Of a stretch of 64,000 nt of DNA, positions 1 through 12,469 are shown in pieces (within the stretch, counting starts at the first letter, position 1; each line of letters starts with the position of its first letter). Origin of the DNA: Prochilodus magdalenae (lineage: Eukaryota > Chordata > Actinopteri > Characiformes > Prochilodontidae); the NCBI GenBank assembly GCA_024036415.1, contig JAMWET010003459.1, positions 152,001 to 216,000 of the forward strand, written 5' to 3'. Under the pieces are notes generated by a model. The model made no database searches. It had not been told where the DNA came from and worked only from the letters and a program-made list of their open reading frames with translations. The position numbers and the translations under genes are program-made.

Positions 1-49
1 AGCTAATATGGCGGTCATCAGGGAATCAGCATATACTCATTATCAACAG

Positions 50-640
50 AAAAGGAGGTGTGGGAGTGTGGTGGTGTTGGGAAGGAAGATAAAGGTGACC
101 AGGATCAATAACTGATGATACATTTAGACTGATATGATCAATATTTATTGAGCTACACATACAGAAGTCTGTCTCTCAGTATGGCGTCGGGCCACCATGT
201 TGGTAACGCAACATGCCAGACGTCTCGGTATGGAGCTGTAGAGGTTCCTAATGGTGTCCTGTGATAATCCATCCCATGCAGCTTGAATATCCTCACACGG
301 TAGCTGCAGATGGTGCGGTAGGGGTGGAGGTGGAGGGACACCAGGCCTTCTGGACTTGTGACAACAAACCGTTCATCTTGGTGCTCACCACGGTGCCTCC
401 ACACACGGATTCGTTGGGCGTCTCCACCAAGACGGAAGCGGAACTCGTCACTGAAGATGACCCGCTGCCATTCTGAGTCACTCCATGACAGTCTGGTACG
501 ACACCACTGCAGTCTTTGGTGACGGTGACGTGGTGTTAAGGACAGTCGTGGTAACGGTCTGTGTGCATGTAGTCCTGCGTGGTGCAGCCGTCTGCCAATG
601 GTGCTGCACTAACAGGACGACTCATGGAGGACACCACTCT
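50..640 (-). mobile_element. Tc1-like element, family A, internally deleted copy
   Basis: Read on the minus strand, this gives the middle of a Tc1-type DDE transposase, including a VWRHRG-type motif just after the first catalytic Asp region. It then runs straight into the C-terminal part (LCEDVQAAWDGL, then IPRRLACW), skipping the stretch where the second Asp and the last acidic residue should lie. Related copies occur near 5.0, 11.7, 28.9, 30.5, 34.8, 36.4, 38.3, 39.7, 50.5 and 58.4 kb. The non-coding 3' tail (AATAAATATTGATCATATC and a run of CACACCTCC) is shared. No complete transposase can be made from it, so it would have been non-autonomous. The Tc1 assignment is by recognition of C-terminal and DES motifs; confidence is good for superfamily, lower for exact ends. 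Confidence 0.8.
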
Positions 641-946
641 TTTTTAAGATGAGTGTATGTTCACTTCAGCCTAATGAAGTTGTGTGCTACATAACATACA
701 GGACTGAGGCTCGTTCCTGCTCATACAACAGCTGGAGCCTAATGAACCCATGGTACTCTATTATTTATGGTTGTTCCCCATACATTCGACTTGAAAGACT
801 TCCTATGCAGCATGCACAGCACATGGAGGATTTCAATTAGTACTGGAATAACAGGAGACATGTAAAGCTCACTGGGACTGTGCTTCAGTTACATGCTAAT
901 TAGAATTTCTGGATGTCCGTTCATCAAGTGAAGCGCTCTTTACTGA
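641..946. other. Unassigned unique sequence
   Basis: No tandem structure, transposon motif or convincing reading frame is visible between the Tc1 fragment and the following MITE. Confidence 0.4.
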
Positions 947-948
947 CA

Positions 949-1187
949 TATAGTCGCTGTCCAAAGAAGTATCTCCAAAATGGCAACTTTACAGGAGAGG
1001 CCAAAAACCTCATTCGAGTTTAATGTAAGTCAATGGAACCAGACGTCCTTCCGAACACTTCTGGGCCATTTCGGTTGGTCCGTTTATCATGCAGTGTGTA
1101 AATGGCAGCAGCCTTTTTCAAATGATGCATAAAAGTCAAAATGGACAAAAATGGAGATACATGTTTTTCATTGGACAGCGACGATAT
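949..1187. mobile_element. MITE with imperfect terminal inverted repeats
   Basis: The left end reads TAGTCGCTGTCC and continues to AAGTATCTCCA. The right end is its near-complement, ending TTGGACAGCGACGATA. The outer bases are TA on both sides, as expected for an element that inserts at TA. The 240-bp body has no reading frame. It is therefore a non-autonomous DNA transposon of unknown parent. Exact ends are uncertain by a few bases. Confidence 0.65.
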
Positions 1188-3390
1188 CTAGCACATACAT
1201 AGCCAGTGGAGCAGCAGACAGGGTCACTCCTAGCCACACGCTTCCTCTCCCATTCAACATACACTGCCCCAACATCCCCACTGCCCAACCACACACATGC
1301 CCGTAAACTAATGGATAAGCATTTAAACCACACCAACAAACACAATAGCTGACCTTTCAGGGTTTTGCAGACCACACCTCCAGTCTAGTCCTTGCCCAGG
1401 GTCACATTTGACTGATCTGAGATGGTTGCTGGCCACCTTCCAGGCCTAGGACGTGCCTCTCTCATCGTGTATTGAGCATGAATGGTCATAATAAGGATAT
1501 TGATGATTCTGTATCGACGAGCCATCTGCCATTTTTGGTGCACTCCACCCAAGGTCCACTACTGCCACTGACTTTCCCAGCTGGCTCCCATTTTCCGGCT
1601 GACTCAGGCTCGCAACATTTTCCCATTTCCACCAACATGGAGCGGATTCCTTTCTGTTTACTCACAATGTTGAAGCGTTTGCTCCATTTACACCAAAATT
1701 AAACAGGTTTGGAACCTGAAAAGTTGGAACCAAAGACTAGTAGGTTATTCAGCACCAACCGGGACAATTCTGTGGGGATGTGGGTGTGGCGACACCCAGT
1801 GGTCTGCTGAAGACCCTCTTCTACCTCCTCTTATCTCCAGTAGTTGTCCTGTGCTGCTTTCTATATGAACAAACATCTGGAATAACAGCACGAATGCTCT
1901 CAGGTCATCTATACGCACCGCCATCTTGGTACTGCTGTGTACTACCACTGTGTGATGCCGTTCAGTGACGTTGATGTCGTATTCTTTGAAGTTCCTTGGT
2001 TCTACTAAAAACTGGTGCACATGAGGACGGAATGCCTTCCCTAAACAGCACCAAGGTCCGAAGAAGCCCAAACAAAACCAGCTCAAGGGCTCTTTTGGTT
2101 ATAAAAGGTTGATGGGTTGCGGTATTGCCAATATTGGCCGAGCCCCGTTACACTGTTCCCCTTGCTGTCTTTCTCAGGGCTCTCGAGGTTCCACAGAGGT
2201 GGCACTGTTTCACTTCTGACACCAATGTAGCATCTACATTGACAAAGGAGACGCCATGATTTCTGCCACACCAAGCACTCTTTGTTAACACAAGCAGTAC
2301 ATGCCTACATCTTACCACAGGAATAGCAGGGAGGTTATCCTAGCCGCATGCTTCCTCTCCATGGTTACTCAACACGAAATAACACAATAAACACACATAC
2401 ACCATCGCATTAACACCTTAATCTATTTCATGGGAAACACCCCAGTATTGCCATTTCCATAAGCAGTTATGGCTTTCCCATTAACACACCCCAGATTATA
2501 CAACATTTAATATCAATATTCATGGGTTGATAACTTTTTGTGGCATATTCAGCATACTGCAATGGACTGGCGGCCTGTCCAGGGTCTTTCCGGCTTTCCC
2601 TCCAAGGTGCACTGGTACTCTGGAAGATAGGCTGCTGAGAAGACGAATACATTCATGACTGTAGTCAGGCAGTAGTAGATGATTATCTGAAAGGGATTGG
2701 AGTGAGTGGCAGAACTGATTCCATGCCGACTATGGTAGACTTCCCGTTATAAAATTCCCAGTTGCCTTACTGTATAGGCTGTCATACCTCCGGAATAGCA
2801 TATAGTTTCACCTGGGAATCTGTCTCTTTGTTTCTTTGGAGACTTCATAATTAGATTAATATGGCTCTTGAAGGCACATGCTACATGTGTACCATCCTGT
2901 GAAGAACTTCCCAGTGTCCACTAAACGGCATGACGGATTTCACCCAGACTCTTATTCTGAAAACGGGGCGGTCCTAATTTTGGGTTAACTTTGGATTAGC
3001 TTCCCCCTCACCAACCCCAAGGCTAGGGTGGCTCTAACAAAACAGACAGAGGTTAGTATGGACACTTTGCTACATCCTGTCGCCTGGTCATGATTCGTCC
3101 TTCTTCAGCTCGGTAGGTACTCAGCATTGCTGACCCAGAGCGCCCCACAAGTCCTGCCCTTTCTGAGATGCCCTGTCAAATGCGCTCACGGCTTTCCAAG
3201 ACGTCGACCAACTGGACCAACTGTTACCGTGCCATTGGATATATCCCAGAGCTTGACCGAGGCCACTATTGAGACCTAAGCATGTTATTTATGGTATAGG
3301 TCATATCAGACATGAACCAAACATTAATATTCAGCGTTTGTATGACTTGCTTTTCACCACCAGCACACCTAATCTGGGCCTTTACCTCCA
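1188..3390. other. Unassigned region with a small dispersed-repeat scrap
   Basis: No gene is supported. A short stretch near 2563-2600 (GGACTGGCGGCCTGTCCAGG) matches a dispersed motif that also appears, more decayed, near 12.05, 21.95 and 35.25 kb. The rest shows no tandem repeats, splice-flanked frames or RNA genes that I can recognise. Confidence 0.35.
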
Positions 3391-3770
3391 CCTCCACGAA
3401 TCAAAAATGGCTGACTCATCAGATTGCTAGCGCCACGTCCCTGGCTAAAAGGTGGATCCTGTTATTCGAGAAACGTGGAGGAGCCTGCGGTAATTAGCGA
3501 GCATTATCCCTCCATTACATTTCCATCGACAAGCCATAAGTGGCTCGATAAAAGTGCCACTGAAAGCCATCTTCAGACCGGGCTATTAAAACAATGGACT
3601 GTTCTACTCGAGATCATTGATCATCCTCCACACAGATGATTCATCTAATAATTAGCTGGATGCACGTCCTGTGAAAGGTCTCGCTCGGCACCAGAATCAA
3701 ATAATGACAAGAGCCGTGTCAAATGGGCTTCTGTGGTTAAACGAGTACCCATTAAGGCAAGACCGAATTG
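3390..3770. other. Unique island, candidate conserved non-coding element
   Basis: Balanced composition, no repeats, and several homeodomain-like cores (GCGGTAATTAGC near 3489, and CTAATAATTAGC near 3645). No open frame of note. This is the look of developmental enhancer islands in vertebrate gene deserts, but conservation cannot be judged from one sequence. Confidence 0.25.
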
Positions 3771-4169
3771 TAGGAGGCAACAAAAGTTGGTGCTTATTGG
3801 AGGACTTTTTAATATAACCAACAATAACCAAAAACTGCAACTGAGTGTCTGTTACTTCACTAATAACTACCTGAAGACGTACAAGTGCTCATCTACACAA
3901 TGACATGGAGCTGAATCCCTTCAAAATGACTGATCACTGAGCAACAATGGACAATGTAATATTATGCTACACATTAGCAACCACCTGGGATAGCCTATAC
4001 ATATCCCATTAGTTAATGTTGTGCTAATTGGCACATGCTTTGGATTCACTTTAAAGAAGTAACGAGTGGGACTTTAGACAACCCCCCAAAACTAGGAGCG
4101 TGTTAAGTGTTTATCAGGGAAGCCCCGACATCCTCTTCCTGACATCCTATTAACACAAATGGTAGTTCA

Positions 4170-4510
4170 CCATATGAGCTCACCAAACCAAAGGTCAATT
4201 AAACGAGTACCGATAACAGCTGTGACTGGATTGGGCATGTACTGGAAGTTTCTGGATGTAGGCCACATCGATGTTCAGACTCATCACAGATTGGTCAGTT
4301 GGGCCAGATTTGGTGGATGCCTTCCCTGGCACGATTCCAAAGAGAATTCCTTGTAGACTGGGATTTCAGACTGCTGGTAGACCCGTATGAGTGCACGCTG
4401 CTTCCACACACCTGAAGATTCAGCTACTTCCTTCACACTCTGGTCTTTGGCCACGCCCACATGCTCAGTCGCTCCTTTTCGCCGATCATTAACATCGGCC
4501 ATGCATGTGA
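4170..4510 (-). mobile_element. Tc1-like element, family B, internally deleted copy
   Basis: The minus strand encodes a helix-turn-helix-like N-terminus (DQSVKEVAESSGVWKQR, then IRVYQQ), like the first DNA-binding helices of Tc1/mariner transposases. Soon after comes a C-terminal-like stretch (GRHPPNLAQLTNL). The catalytic core between them is missing. The same arrangement recurs at 19.63-19.92 kb and, in part, at 22.18-22.30 and 46.04-46.26 kb. The sequence to about 4730 shares blocks with 34.44-34.65 kb (CTTTCCATTCTGACTCGT and GGTCTTATCG), so a further repeat adjoins it. Assignment to Tc1 is an inference from motifs. Confidence 0.6.
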
Positions 4511-4732
4511 CGTAAGCAAGGATGGGCCATAATGCCTTACCTGACTGACTATATAAGCTCGTCCTGTGGTGTGCTTTCCATTCTGACTCGTGCTGTTGTG
4601 TTGATTGCATCCGTTGCGAGTGGAGTATGCCTCGGTTGGGTGAGGTCTTATCGACGTATTGCACACCATAACGGTCATGCGGATACTACCATAGCCCACT
4701 GTTGGTGCCAGTGGCCACACGATTGCTAGGTG

Positions 4733-4905
4733 GTTACTGTGGTATAAGATGTTGCTCAGTGGTTGCTATGGTATCTCAGATGGTTGCTATGTTGTTGCCA
4801 AGGTATTCTAGATTTTTGCAAAGATGTTGCTAAGTGCTTGATAGGATGTTGTCAAGTGGATACTATGGCTTCCCAGATGGTTGCTAGGATGTTGCTATGA
4901 TGTCC
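4733..4905. repeat. Short block of the 43-bp GTTGCTA minisatellite
   Basis: Copies of GGTTGCTATGG and the string TTCTAGATTTTTGCAAAGAT are the same as in the long array beginning at 6295. This outlier is separated from the main array by a Tc1 fragment and about 900 bp of other sequence. Confidence 0.75.
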
Positions 4906-5004
4906 CATAGAAGATAGAAGAAGGCATGCACCAGTGACAATGACGAGACCTAGACCACCCACAGAGAGAGAGAACACAAGCCGAGGCAGCGGGTCAGTGT
5001 ACGG

Positions 5005-5390
5005 CCGCATCGTGGTCAGAACCAAGATAAACGGTTGGTTGTGACGCGTCCAGAAGGCCTGGTGTCCCTCCACCTCCACCCCTACCGCACCATCTGCAGG
5101 AACTGTGTGAGGATATCCAAGCTGCATGGGATGGATTATCACAGGACACCATTAGGAACCTCTACAGCTCCATACCGAGACATCTGGCGTGTTGGGTTAG
5201 CCAACACGGCGGCCCGACTCCACCATACTGAGAGACAGACTTCTGTATGTGTAGCTCAATAAATATTGATCATATCAGTCTAAATTTATCATCAGTTATT
5301 GATCCTGGTCACCTTTATCTTCCTTCCCAACACCACCGCACTCCCACACCTCCTTCTGGGTGCAGCTGTTCTTTTAACAGTGGGTGTACA
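5005..5390 (+). mobile_element. Tc1-like family A, 3' half
   Basis: Begins near the first catalytic region, crosses the same internal-deletion junction as the other copies, and reaches the C-terminal frame and the shared 3' non-coding tail with AATAAATATTGATCATATC. The 5' half is absent. Not coding. Confidence 0.8.
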
Positions 5391-6294
5391 TATGTTGATA
5401 TGACTGATGGGACATGGGACTTTGTCCAGTGATTGAAAATAGACATTGACATGTCACATGTTTAAATCCCATATATCAGATTTCTGTATATGGCCCCACC
5501 CACCTCTGTTTCTATGGCCATTAGCGCTGAAAGAGGGAGGCCGTTCGTTAAAGACGTCCCCCCCGTTACTCGTCCTTGTTAAGCCCGAGTTTGTCTGTCT
5601 TTGTAACTCGTTTCTTCCTCTGAACATCATTGGCTTCCATGTTCTGAGCAGTCATTCTTCTGCTCTCTAATGCTCCCCACACTTCTCATTACTGCATGTC
5701 ATTGTTCTCATTCCACACACATCCTGCCCAACACAGAGACGCTGTCTCTCTCTCTCCCTCTCTCTCCCCTCCTCTCTCATCTCAGTACAGTCAGGCCCAT
5801 TTACATGCAGCAAGCTCTTTTTAATGGTCTTGTCAAACTGTCTGGCGTGGGAGCCAGCTGCTCTAATTAGTTATGGATTCCTCTGTCAGTCACCTCCTCC
5901 TTGTTGTTCAACACGACGTCGTTTGTTCCTCCACACCTTTATTAAAGTAAGGCTGCTGCGTGTTTGAACAGCTGGACCGTGATTAGCATGGAGAGAAAAG
6001 TTTACTCAGATCCAGGGTTGCCTGTTCCATCGCTTTGGTGCAGAGGGAGGTCAGCAGGTTGTGAACCCCCCCCCCGATGACAGCAGAATAAAAGCCCTGG
6101 AACCGCACGACTGTGAACTGGTACTTGAACGATTACGCAGCGTGTGCTAGATAATGGTGATCATTCAGCATCTGCTGCGGGACAAGGGATTCATTATCAA
6201 CATCTGTGCTTGGGCAGTTCATAAATGTGGTTCTCTCCACAACCGAAGAACCCGGTTCTAACCTGGTGACTCTACTGGCCTCACACTCTTTACA
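5390..6294. other. Unique sequence with a CT-rich patch
   Basis: A CT-rich run lies near 5742-5775. Around 5785-5880 there is unique sequence with GCTCTAATTAGTTATGG, a possible homeodomain site cluster. No gene is supported. Confidence 0.3.
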
Positions 6295-7482
6295 TGTTGC
6301 TCAAAGGTATCCCAGGTGGTTGCCAAGATGATGCTCAGTGGTTGCTATGGTATCCCACACGGTTGCTACTATGTTGCTAAGTGGTTACCGTGGTATTCCA
6401 GATGGTTGCTAAGATGATGCTCAGTGGTTGCTATGGTATCCCACACGGTTGCTACTATGTTGCTAAGTGGTTACTGTGGTATTCCAGATGGTTGCTAAGA
6501 TGATGCTCAGTGGATGCGATGGTTGCTATGTTGTTGCTAAGGTATTCTAGATTTTTGCAAAGATGTTGCTAAGTGGTTGCTATGGTATCCCACACGGTTG
6601 CTATCATGTTGCTAAGTGGTTACTGTGGTATTCCAGATGGTTGCTAAGATGATGCTCAGTGGATGCTATGGTATCCACGATGGTTGCTATGTTGTTGCTA
6701 AGGTATTCTAGATTTTTGCAAAGATGTTGCTAAGTGGTTGCTATGGTATCCCTGACGCTTGATATGATGTTGCCATGTGGTTACGATGGCATCCCACACG
6801 GTTGCTAGCATGTTGCTAAGGGGTTACTGTGGTATTCCAGATGGTTGCTAAGATAATGCTCAGTGGTTGCTATGGTATCTACGATGGTTGCTACGTTGTT
6901 GCTAAGGTATACTAGATTTTTGTAAAGATGTTGCGAAGTGGTTGCTATGGTATCCCTGATGCTTGCTAAGATGCTGCTCAGTGGTTGCTATGGTATCCCA
7001 CACGGTTGCTACAATGTTGCTAAGGGGTTACTGTGGTATTCCAGATGGTTGCTAAGATAATGCTCAGTGGTTGCTATGGTATCTACGATGGTTGCTATGT
7101 TGTTGCTAAGGTATTCTAGATTTTTGCCAAGATGTTGCTAATTGGTTGCTATGGTATCCCTGATGCTTGATAAGATGTTGCCAGGTGGTTACGATGGCAT
7201 CCCACACGGTTGCTAGCATGTTGCTAAGTAGTTACTGTGGTATTCCAGATGGTTGCTAAGATGATGCCCAGTGGATTCTATGGTATCCACGATGGTTGCT
7301 ATGTTGTTGCTAAGGTATTCTAGATTTTTGCAAAGATGTTGCGAAGTGGTTGCTATGGTATCCCGGATGCTTGATAAGATGTTGCCAAGTGGTTAATATG
7401 GCATCCCAGATGGTTGCTAGGATGTTGCTAGGATGTCCCAGGTGGTTGCTAAAATGTTGCTAGATGGCTGCAGTGGCATTCC
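6295..7482. repeat. Minisatellite, about 43-bp unit with about 200-bp higher-order period
   Basis: Variants of GTGGTTGCTATGGTATCCC alternate with GGTTGCTAAGATGATGCTC and GTTGCTAAGGTATTC. The marker TCTAGATTTTTGC recurs at about 6543, 6704, 7108 and 7317 (with a variant near 6908), giving a higher-order spacing close to 160-210 bp. It merges directly into the 30-bp array that follows. Confidence 0.85.
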
Positions 7483-8235
7483 AGATGAGTGCTGATTTGT
7501 TAACATTACTTCTACTGAGTGCTGACTGGTTAGCCTAACTGCTACTGAGTGCTGGTTGGTTATCATTGCTGCTACTGAGTGCTGATTGGTAAGCCCTACT
7601 ACTACTGAGTGCTGATTGGTAAGCCCTACTACTACTGAGTGCTGACTGGTTAGCATTACTTTTACTGAGTACTGACTGGTTAGCCTAACTGCTACTGAGC
7701 GCTTTTTGGTTAGCATTACTGCTACTGAGTGCTGATTGGTTAGCCCTACTACTGAGTGCTGATTGTTTAGCATTACTGCTACTGAGCACTGACTGGTTAG
7801 CCTAACTCCTACTGAGTACTGACTGGTTAACCTAACTGCTGCTGTGTGCTGACTGGTTAGCCTAACTGCTACTGAGTACTGACTGGTTAGCCTAACTGCT
7901 ATTAAGCACTGCTTGGTTAGCTTTACTGCTACTGAGTGCTGACTGGTTAGCCCTATTACTAATGAGTGCTGATTGGTTAGCATTAATTCTACTGAGCACT
8001 GACTGGTTAGCCTAACTCTTACTGAGTGCTGACTGTTTAGCCTAACTGCTACTGAGTACTGCTTGGTTAGCATTACTACTGAGTGCTGACTGTTTAGCCT
8101 TACTGCTACTGAGTGCTGACTGTTTAGCCTTACTGCTACTGAGTGCTGACTGGTTAGCCTAACTGCTACTGAGTGCTGCTTGGTTAGCATTACTGCTATT
8201 GAGAGCTGATTGGTTAGCATTACTGCCACTGTTTG
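7483..8235. repeat. 30-bp minisatellite (TACTGAGTGCTGACTGGTTA type), locus 1
   Basis: About 25 units of 30 bp. Because 30 is divisible by three, the minus strand stays open for 270 codons and gives a 10-residue repeat (MLTSQHSVAV-like). This is a by-product of the period, not a gene. The same unit forms a second array at 59625-60530. Confidence 0.9.
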
Positions 8236-8919
8236 ACGAATCCAGAAGACATTATTGAGTGATGATTCTCCTCAATATATATTGACACAGTCAGTCCAGC
8301 CGGACCTCGGGGCAGAGATCCGTTCTTTCGTAAACAACGATGCACAAGATAGAGTATTAAAAGATGTCAGTCTCTTCTAAAGCACCATAAGGGCATTCAT
8401 AAACGTTGGCATAAGAGATCCCAGGATAAATGGGACAAGGAAGAGAGTGACATGTCATCCACTCCTCACTGGGTGGTAAATGGCTCCAAATGGCCCTCTT
8501 CCCTTTCACACATACCCACATGCACCGGCTGAGGCCTCCATGCAGCTGATAGCAAAACCTCACACATCTTCTCTCAGCTCGGCCTGGTTTTCTCACGGCA
8601 GATGGGTTGCTTTGGACCCCACTGTGAGTGATGCCTGAAAGCGTTTAGGATTGAACTGCTGGTCTTCGAGCAAAATCACCTCCATTAACACCTACTGGAG
8701 AGCAGGGTAGAAATGAGCATGTTTTCGTTTTTGTTAAATACTCTTTTAAAAAATTATAAAAACATTATAAAAGATCTAGCTGTAACAGATTCTACGCCCT
8801 GTCCATCAGCACTCTGAACACCTCACTTACTCCAACAACCGTTCTACCTCATGCTTCTCTTCCCCAAGCATTTGACCAGTCCTAGGTAGTCCATGCTCAG
8901 TCCTCTGTCCTATGAGATG
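8236..8919. other. Unassigned sequence between two arrays
   Basis: No transposon ends or tandem units are visible. An A/T-rich patch lies near 8735-8770. No gene is supported. Confidence 0.35.
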
Positions 8920-9548
8920 ACCACCAGAACATTACAGACTGCCTAACTGTACAGACTGACCACCAGAACATTACAGACTGCTTACCTGCATAGACTGACC
9001 ACCAGAACATTACAGACTGCCTAACTGGACAGGCTGACCACCAGAACATTATACACTGCTTAACCACACAGACTGACCACCAGAACATTACAGACTGCTT
9101 ACCTGCACAGACTGACCACCAGAACATTACATACTGCTTAACTTTGCGGACTGACCACCAGAACATTACAGACTGCTTAACTGTGCAGACTGACCGCCAG
9201 AACATTACAGACTGCTTGACTGCACAGACTGACTACCAGAACATTACAGACTGCTTAACTGCGCAGACTGACCACCAGAACATTACACACTGCTTAACTG
9301 TACAGACTGACCACCAGAACATTATAGACAGCTTAACTACACAGACTGAGCACCAGAACATTACAGACTGCTTAACTGCACAGACTGACCACCAGAAACA
9401 TTAGACTGCTTAACTGCACAGACTGACCACCAGAACATTACAGACTGCTTAACTGCACAACCTGAGCACCAGAACATTACACACTGCTTAACTCCTCCGC
9501 AGACTGACCAGCAGAGCATTACAGACTGCTTACCTGCACAGACTGTAC
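8920..9548. repeat. 39-bp minisatellite (ACCAGAACATTACAGACTGC type)
   Basis: About 16 units containing GACTGACCACCAGAACATTA followed by CAGACTGCTTAACTGCA. The period of 39 keeps frames open on both strands, producing 13-residue protein repeats that should not be annotated as genes. Confidence 0.9.
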
Positions 9549-11384
9549 TTTTTACACATACCCTGGTGATTCAGTTCATCACTTCTGTACTGCATCTATA
9601 TACTGCATACGTACACTGTGTGTGTATGGCACATGTATACTTAATGAGGATACTTGAATCTGTATTGGGTTGTTATTGCACAGTTCTGTCGTTTGCAATT
9701 GTACAGCATACCATACATGGTCCTGGTCCTGTACCTTCCAGTGTAATATAGCATATATAGCATAATATATAGCATATATAGCATACTGTAAATATATTGG
9801 ATAATTTCTAATAAGTTATATACATACATCTATTTTTCTTCTCTCTAGTCTTTTCTTTCTTATTTAGTACCTAATATTCATACTGTAATTGTTTAGTACT
9901 TGCAGTCCAGAAGCGAGTGCAGAGGAAGACTTCCATTGTGCAGTGCAACTGCTTGCTCCTCTGTGTACATGACCATGAACGCTTGAATCTTGAATTGCCA
10001 GTGCAGACTGTGGGCTAACAATGGCATATCTGTGCCAGATGTGGCCCACATCTGCTTGCTGTCTGGGTTACTACATCAATTAAAAACATTAACGACAGTA
10101 AAAATGAAGGAAGAGAAACTAGATTAGACTGTGAGTGGGAAACAAGAGATGGGTTTCTTTTGTTTGACACTCCGGTTAACCACCGGTGGGTTGCCTAAAC
10201 AAAACACCAGTGGAGCTCCAGCTTTGCTGTTAGCAGGCCAACGGTGGTCCGCTATCCTCTTGCTGTCAGGCTAGCAAGCTAACACTGTTGCAGATGAAAG
10301 AAGCCTGGCTATTATGCATCGCCACTGTTATATACCAACACCAGCTCCTCAAACTGCCACATTTGTCAAAGCTAGCCGCGTTATTGTGGCTCATTTCGGT
10401 GAGATAGCCGGTCTAATGAAGTCGATCCACTGTGCGGCAATCGGCTCTTTAACAGCCTTGTTATGCAGAGTGAAAACGTCTGTATGGCGAAACGTATTAG
10501 CCTCGGAGCATTTTTCTCACCGCAGGGTGCAACAGTGGTGATTTTCACACACGGCATTCAGTCACTCACTGTCGTAGCGACACCCAGATTAGCACTGGAG
10601 TTGCTAATATGAGCATGATGCTAAACTAACGGCCCCGGGCCTTTTTTGGATTTCCTAATCATCATCTTATAACGAGCATCCACTGCCATCATGTCCTGCC
10701 ATCGTTTCCAGCAGACTCCTACACTGAGACGCCCTTAGCTGTTGCATGCAATATCCCCAGCGCCAAAGTCACTCATCGGAAAATAACCTGGGCTTGTCAC
10801 ACAGGGCTCGGTGTCAGGTAGTTTCGTCTCCTCTTATAAAGTCCGCTGCCGGAAAAGCTCTGATAATCGATGGCGGTTTCATGTGCACGCTCTAAGTGCT
10901 GTTTATAGATTTGAATGCATTGACTTTACAACAGCTCAGGGTGAGCGTGCTTATAAATCAGCTGCTAGCGCTGAGGCGACTGCGCCGGAACCTGCCGACC
11001 CCTCATACTTTATGGATGAGCTATCAAAATGCATTAGGCTATATGGAAAAACAAGCTAAGCGTGGGAAATGAGGGAGCTTCTTTTTTTTTTGCACCAAAT
11101 GCAGCCATGGAGATACGTCGTTAAATTTGGATATGCCACACAAAGCTTTCCTCCGGGACAGTATTTAATGTGAAGGTGATTTTAGCTCTGGCTAATTAGC
11201 TGATGGTCCAAATCTGGGGAAACAAGCGGTGAAATTCCAGACCCTGGCATTTGATGTGCGTGCAATGTGCAGTTTTAATAATAGCAGCCCAGAAAGACAG
11301 TTTATATAGAGGATTATGACTAATATTAATATTAATACAGTATTTATTATAGGCACTATCGGTCTATTATGGGGATGATAGGCA
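9549..11384. other. Unique sequence with an AT-rich patch
   Basis: An AT-rich run with repeated ATATATAGCATA lies near 9745-9795. The remainder (for example 10180-10680 and 10800-11060) is unique, without transposon motifs. Open frames there are short and show no recognisable domain. A poly-T run sits near 11081-11090. Confidence 0.35.
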
Positions 11385-11635
11385 TTCTGTCTTTCTCGTC
11401 TCATCCGTCTTGACCTGAGGAGGTTGGGTTCCGCCCTTGAGCCTGGTTCCTCTCGAGGTTTCTTCCTTGCTCCAGGGAGTTTTTCCTCGCCACTGTTGCC
11501 TCTGGCTTGCTCAAGGGGGGCTTGGGCCCAGTCCCCCCACCCCCCCTCTATGAAGCTCCTGTGAAGCTGCTTTGAGACAACGTTGGTTGTAGAAAGCGCT
11601 ATACAAAGAAACATTGATTGGTTGATTGATGATGT
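11385..11635 (+). mobile_element. Teleost SINE/LINE 3' tail, copy 1
   Basis: Contains the blocks GAGGTTTCTTCCTTGC, GGGAGTTTTTCCTCGCC, GCTGCTTTGAGACAACG and AAAGCGCTATACAAAGAAA, ending in TTGATTGGTTGATTGA. This series is common in teleost genomes and resembles L2/V-SINE-type tails. The family name is from general recognition only. A second copy lies at 27045-27335. Confidence 0.75.
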
Positions 11636-11704
11636 GTCTTAGCCTTTGCCTACTGTGCAACAGGAAGTTATTTAACACCACCATTTGAACTTCTACGTAC
11701 GTGA

Positions 11705-12005
11705 ACATGGGAGTGAGGTGGTGTTGGGAAGGAAGATAAAGGTGACCAGAATCAATAACTGATGATAGATTTAGACTGATATGATCAATATTGACTGAGC
11801 TACACATACAGATTCTGTCTCTCAGTATGGTGGAGTCGGGCCGCCGTGTTGGCTAACCCAACATGCCAGACGTCTCGGTATGGAGCTGTAGAGGTTCCTA
11901 ATGGTGTCCTGTGATAATCCATCCCATGCAGCTTGAACATCCTCACACAGTTCCTGCAGATGGTGCGGTAGGGGTGGAGATGGAGTGACACCAGGCCTTC
12001 TGGAC
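11705..12005 (-). mobile_element. Tc1-like family A, 3' half
   Basis: Minus-strand copy of the shared tail and C-terminal frame, with the LCEDVQAAWDGL and IPRRLACW motifs. It stops at the start of the C-terminal region and passes into another dispersed repeat at about 12005. Confidence 0.8.
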
Positions 12006-12009
12006 GTAT

Positions 12010-12255
12010 GACACATGTTTGGGTCGCATCCCAGCACTGATAGGACAGAAAACACCCTGGACAGGCCTCCAGTCTATTGCATGGCCAACATACACATTCA
12101 CCTCCACACCTAGGGGGCAGTCCGACATCTCCAGTTCACCTGACTGGGAGGAAATCAGAGCACCTGGAGGAAACCCACACAGACACTATTAGAACATACA
12201 AACTCCACACTAAGGGAACACCGGATCCAGCAGCCGGGGATGGAACCCAACACTG
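12010..12255. repeat. Dispersed teleost repeat fragment
   Basis: Contains CCCTGGACAGGCCTCCAGTC, GGAGGAAACCCACACAGACA and ACATACAAACTCCACAC, a series seen widely in fish genomes. Related scraps are near 2563, 21935 and 35240. No coding capacity. Confidence 0.55.
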
Positions 12256-12469
12256 GCATGAAACCTCAATTGGACATCGGGGTAACTTAGATGTCTGGAA
12301 TGGGGGAATGAGATCCCCCTACGGAAGCGGGGGATAGACGGAAACACGTACGAGTAAGCGTGTCATCAGTCTTACCGAGTTACCCCTCTACGGAAGACTG
12401 ATGCACGAGGCAGAGCTGGAAATCCATCTTGGTGAAAAGCCTCCCTCGCAGCGTCGCTCACTGGCACCC

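Noticed and set aside
7417..8229. 270-codon minus-strand open frame
   Set aside because: It lies in a 30-bp tandem array; the period is a multiple of three, so openness is automatic. No start context or domain.
6295..9548. CRISPR array
   Set aside because: Units follow one another without unique spacers, and the context is vertebrate, with no cas genes.
11192..11614. 140-codon minus-strand frame
   Set aside because: Most of it is antisense to the SINE/LINE tail, with no domain.
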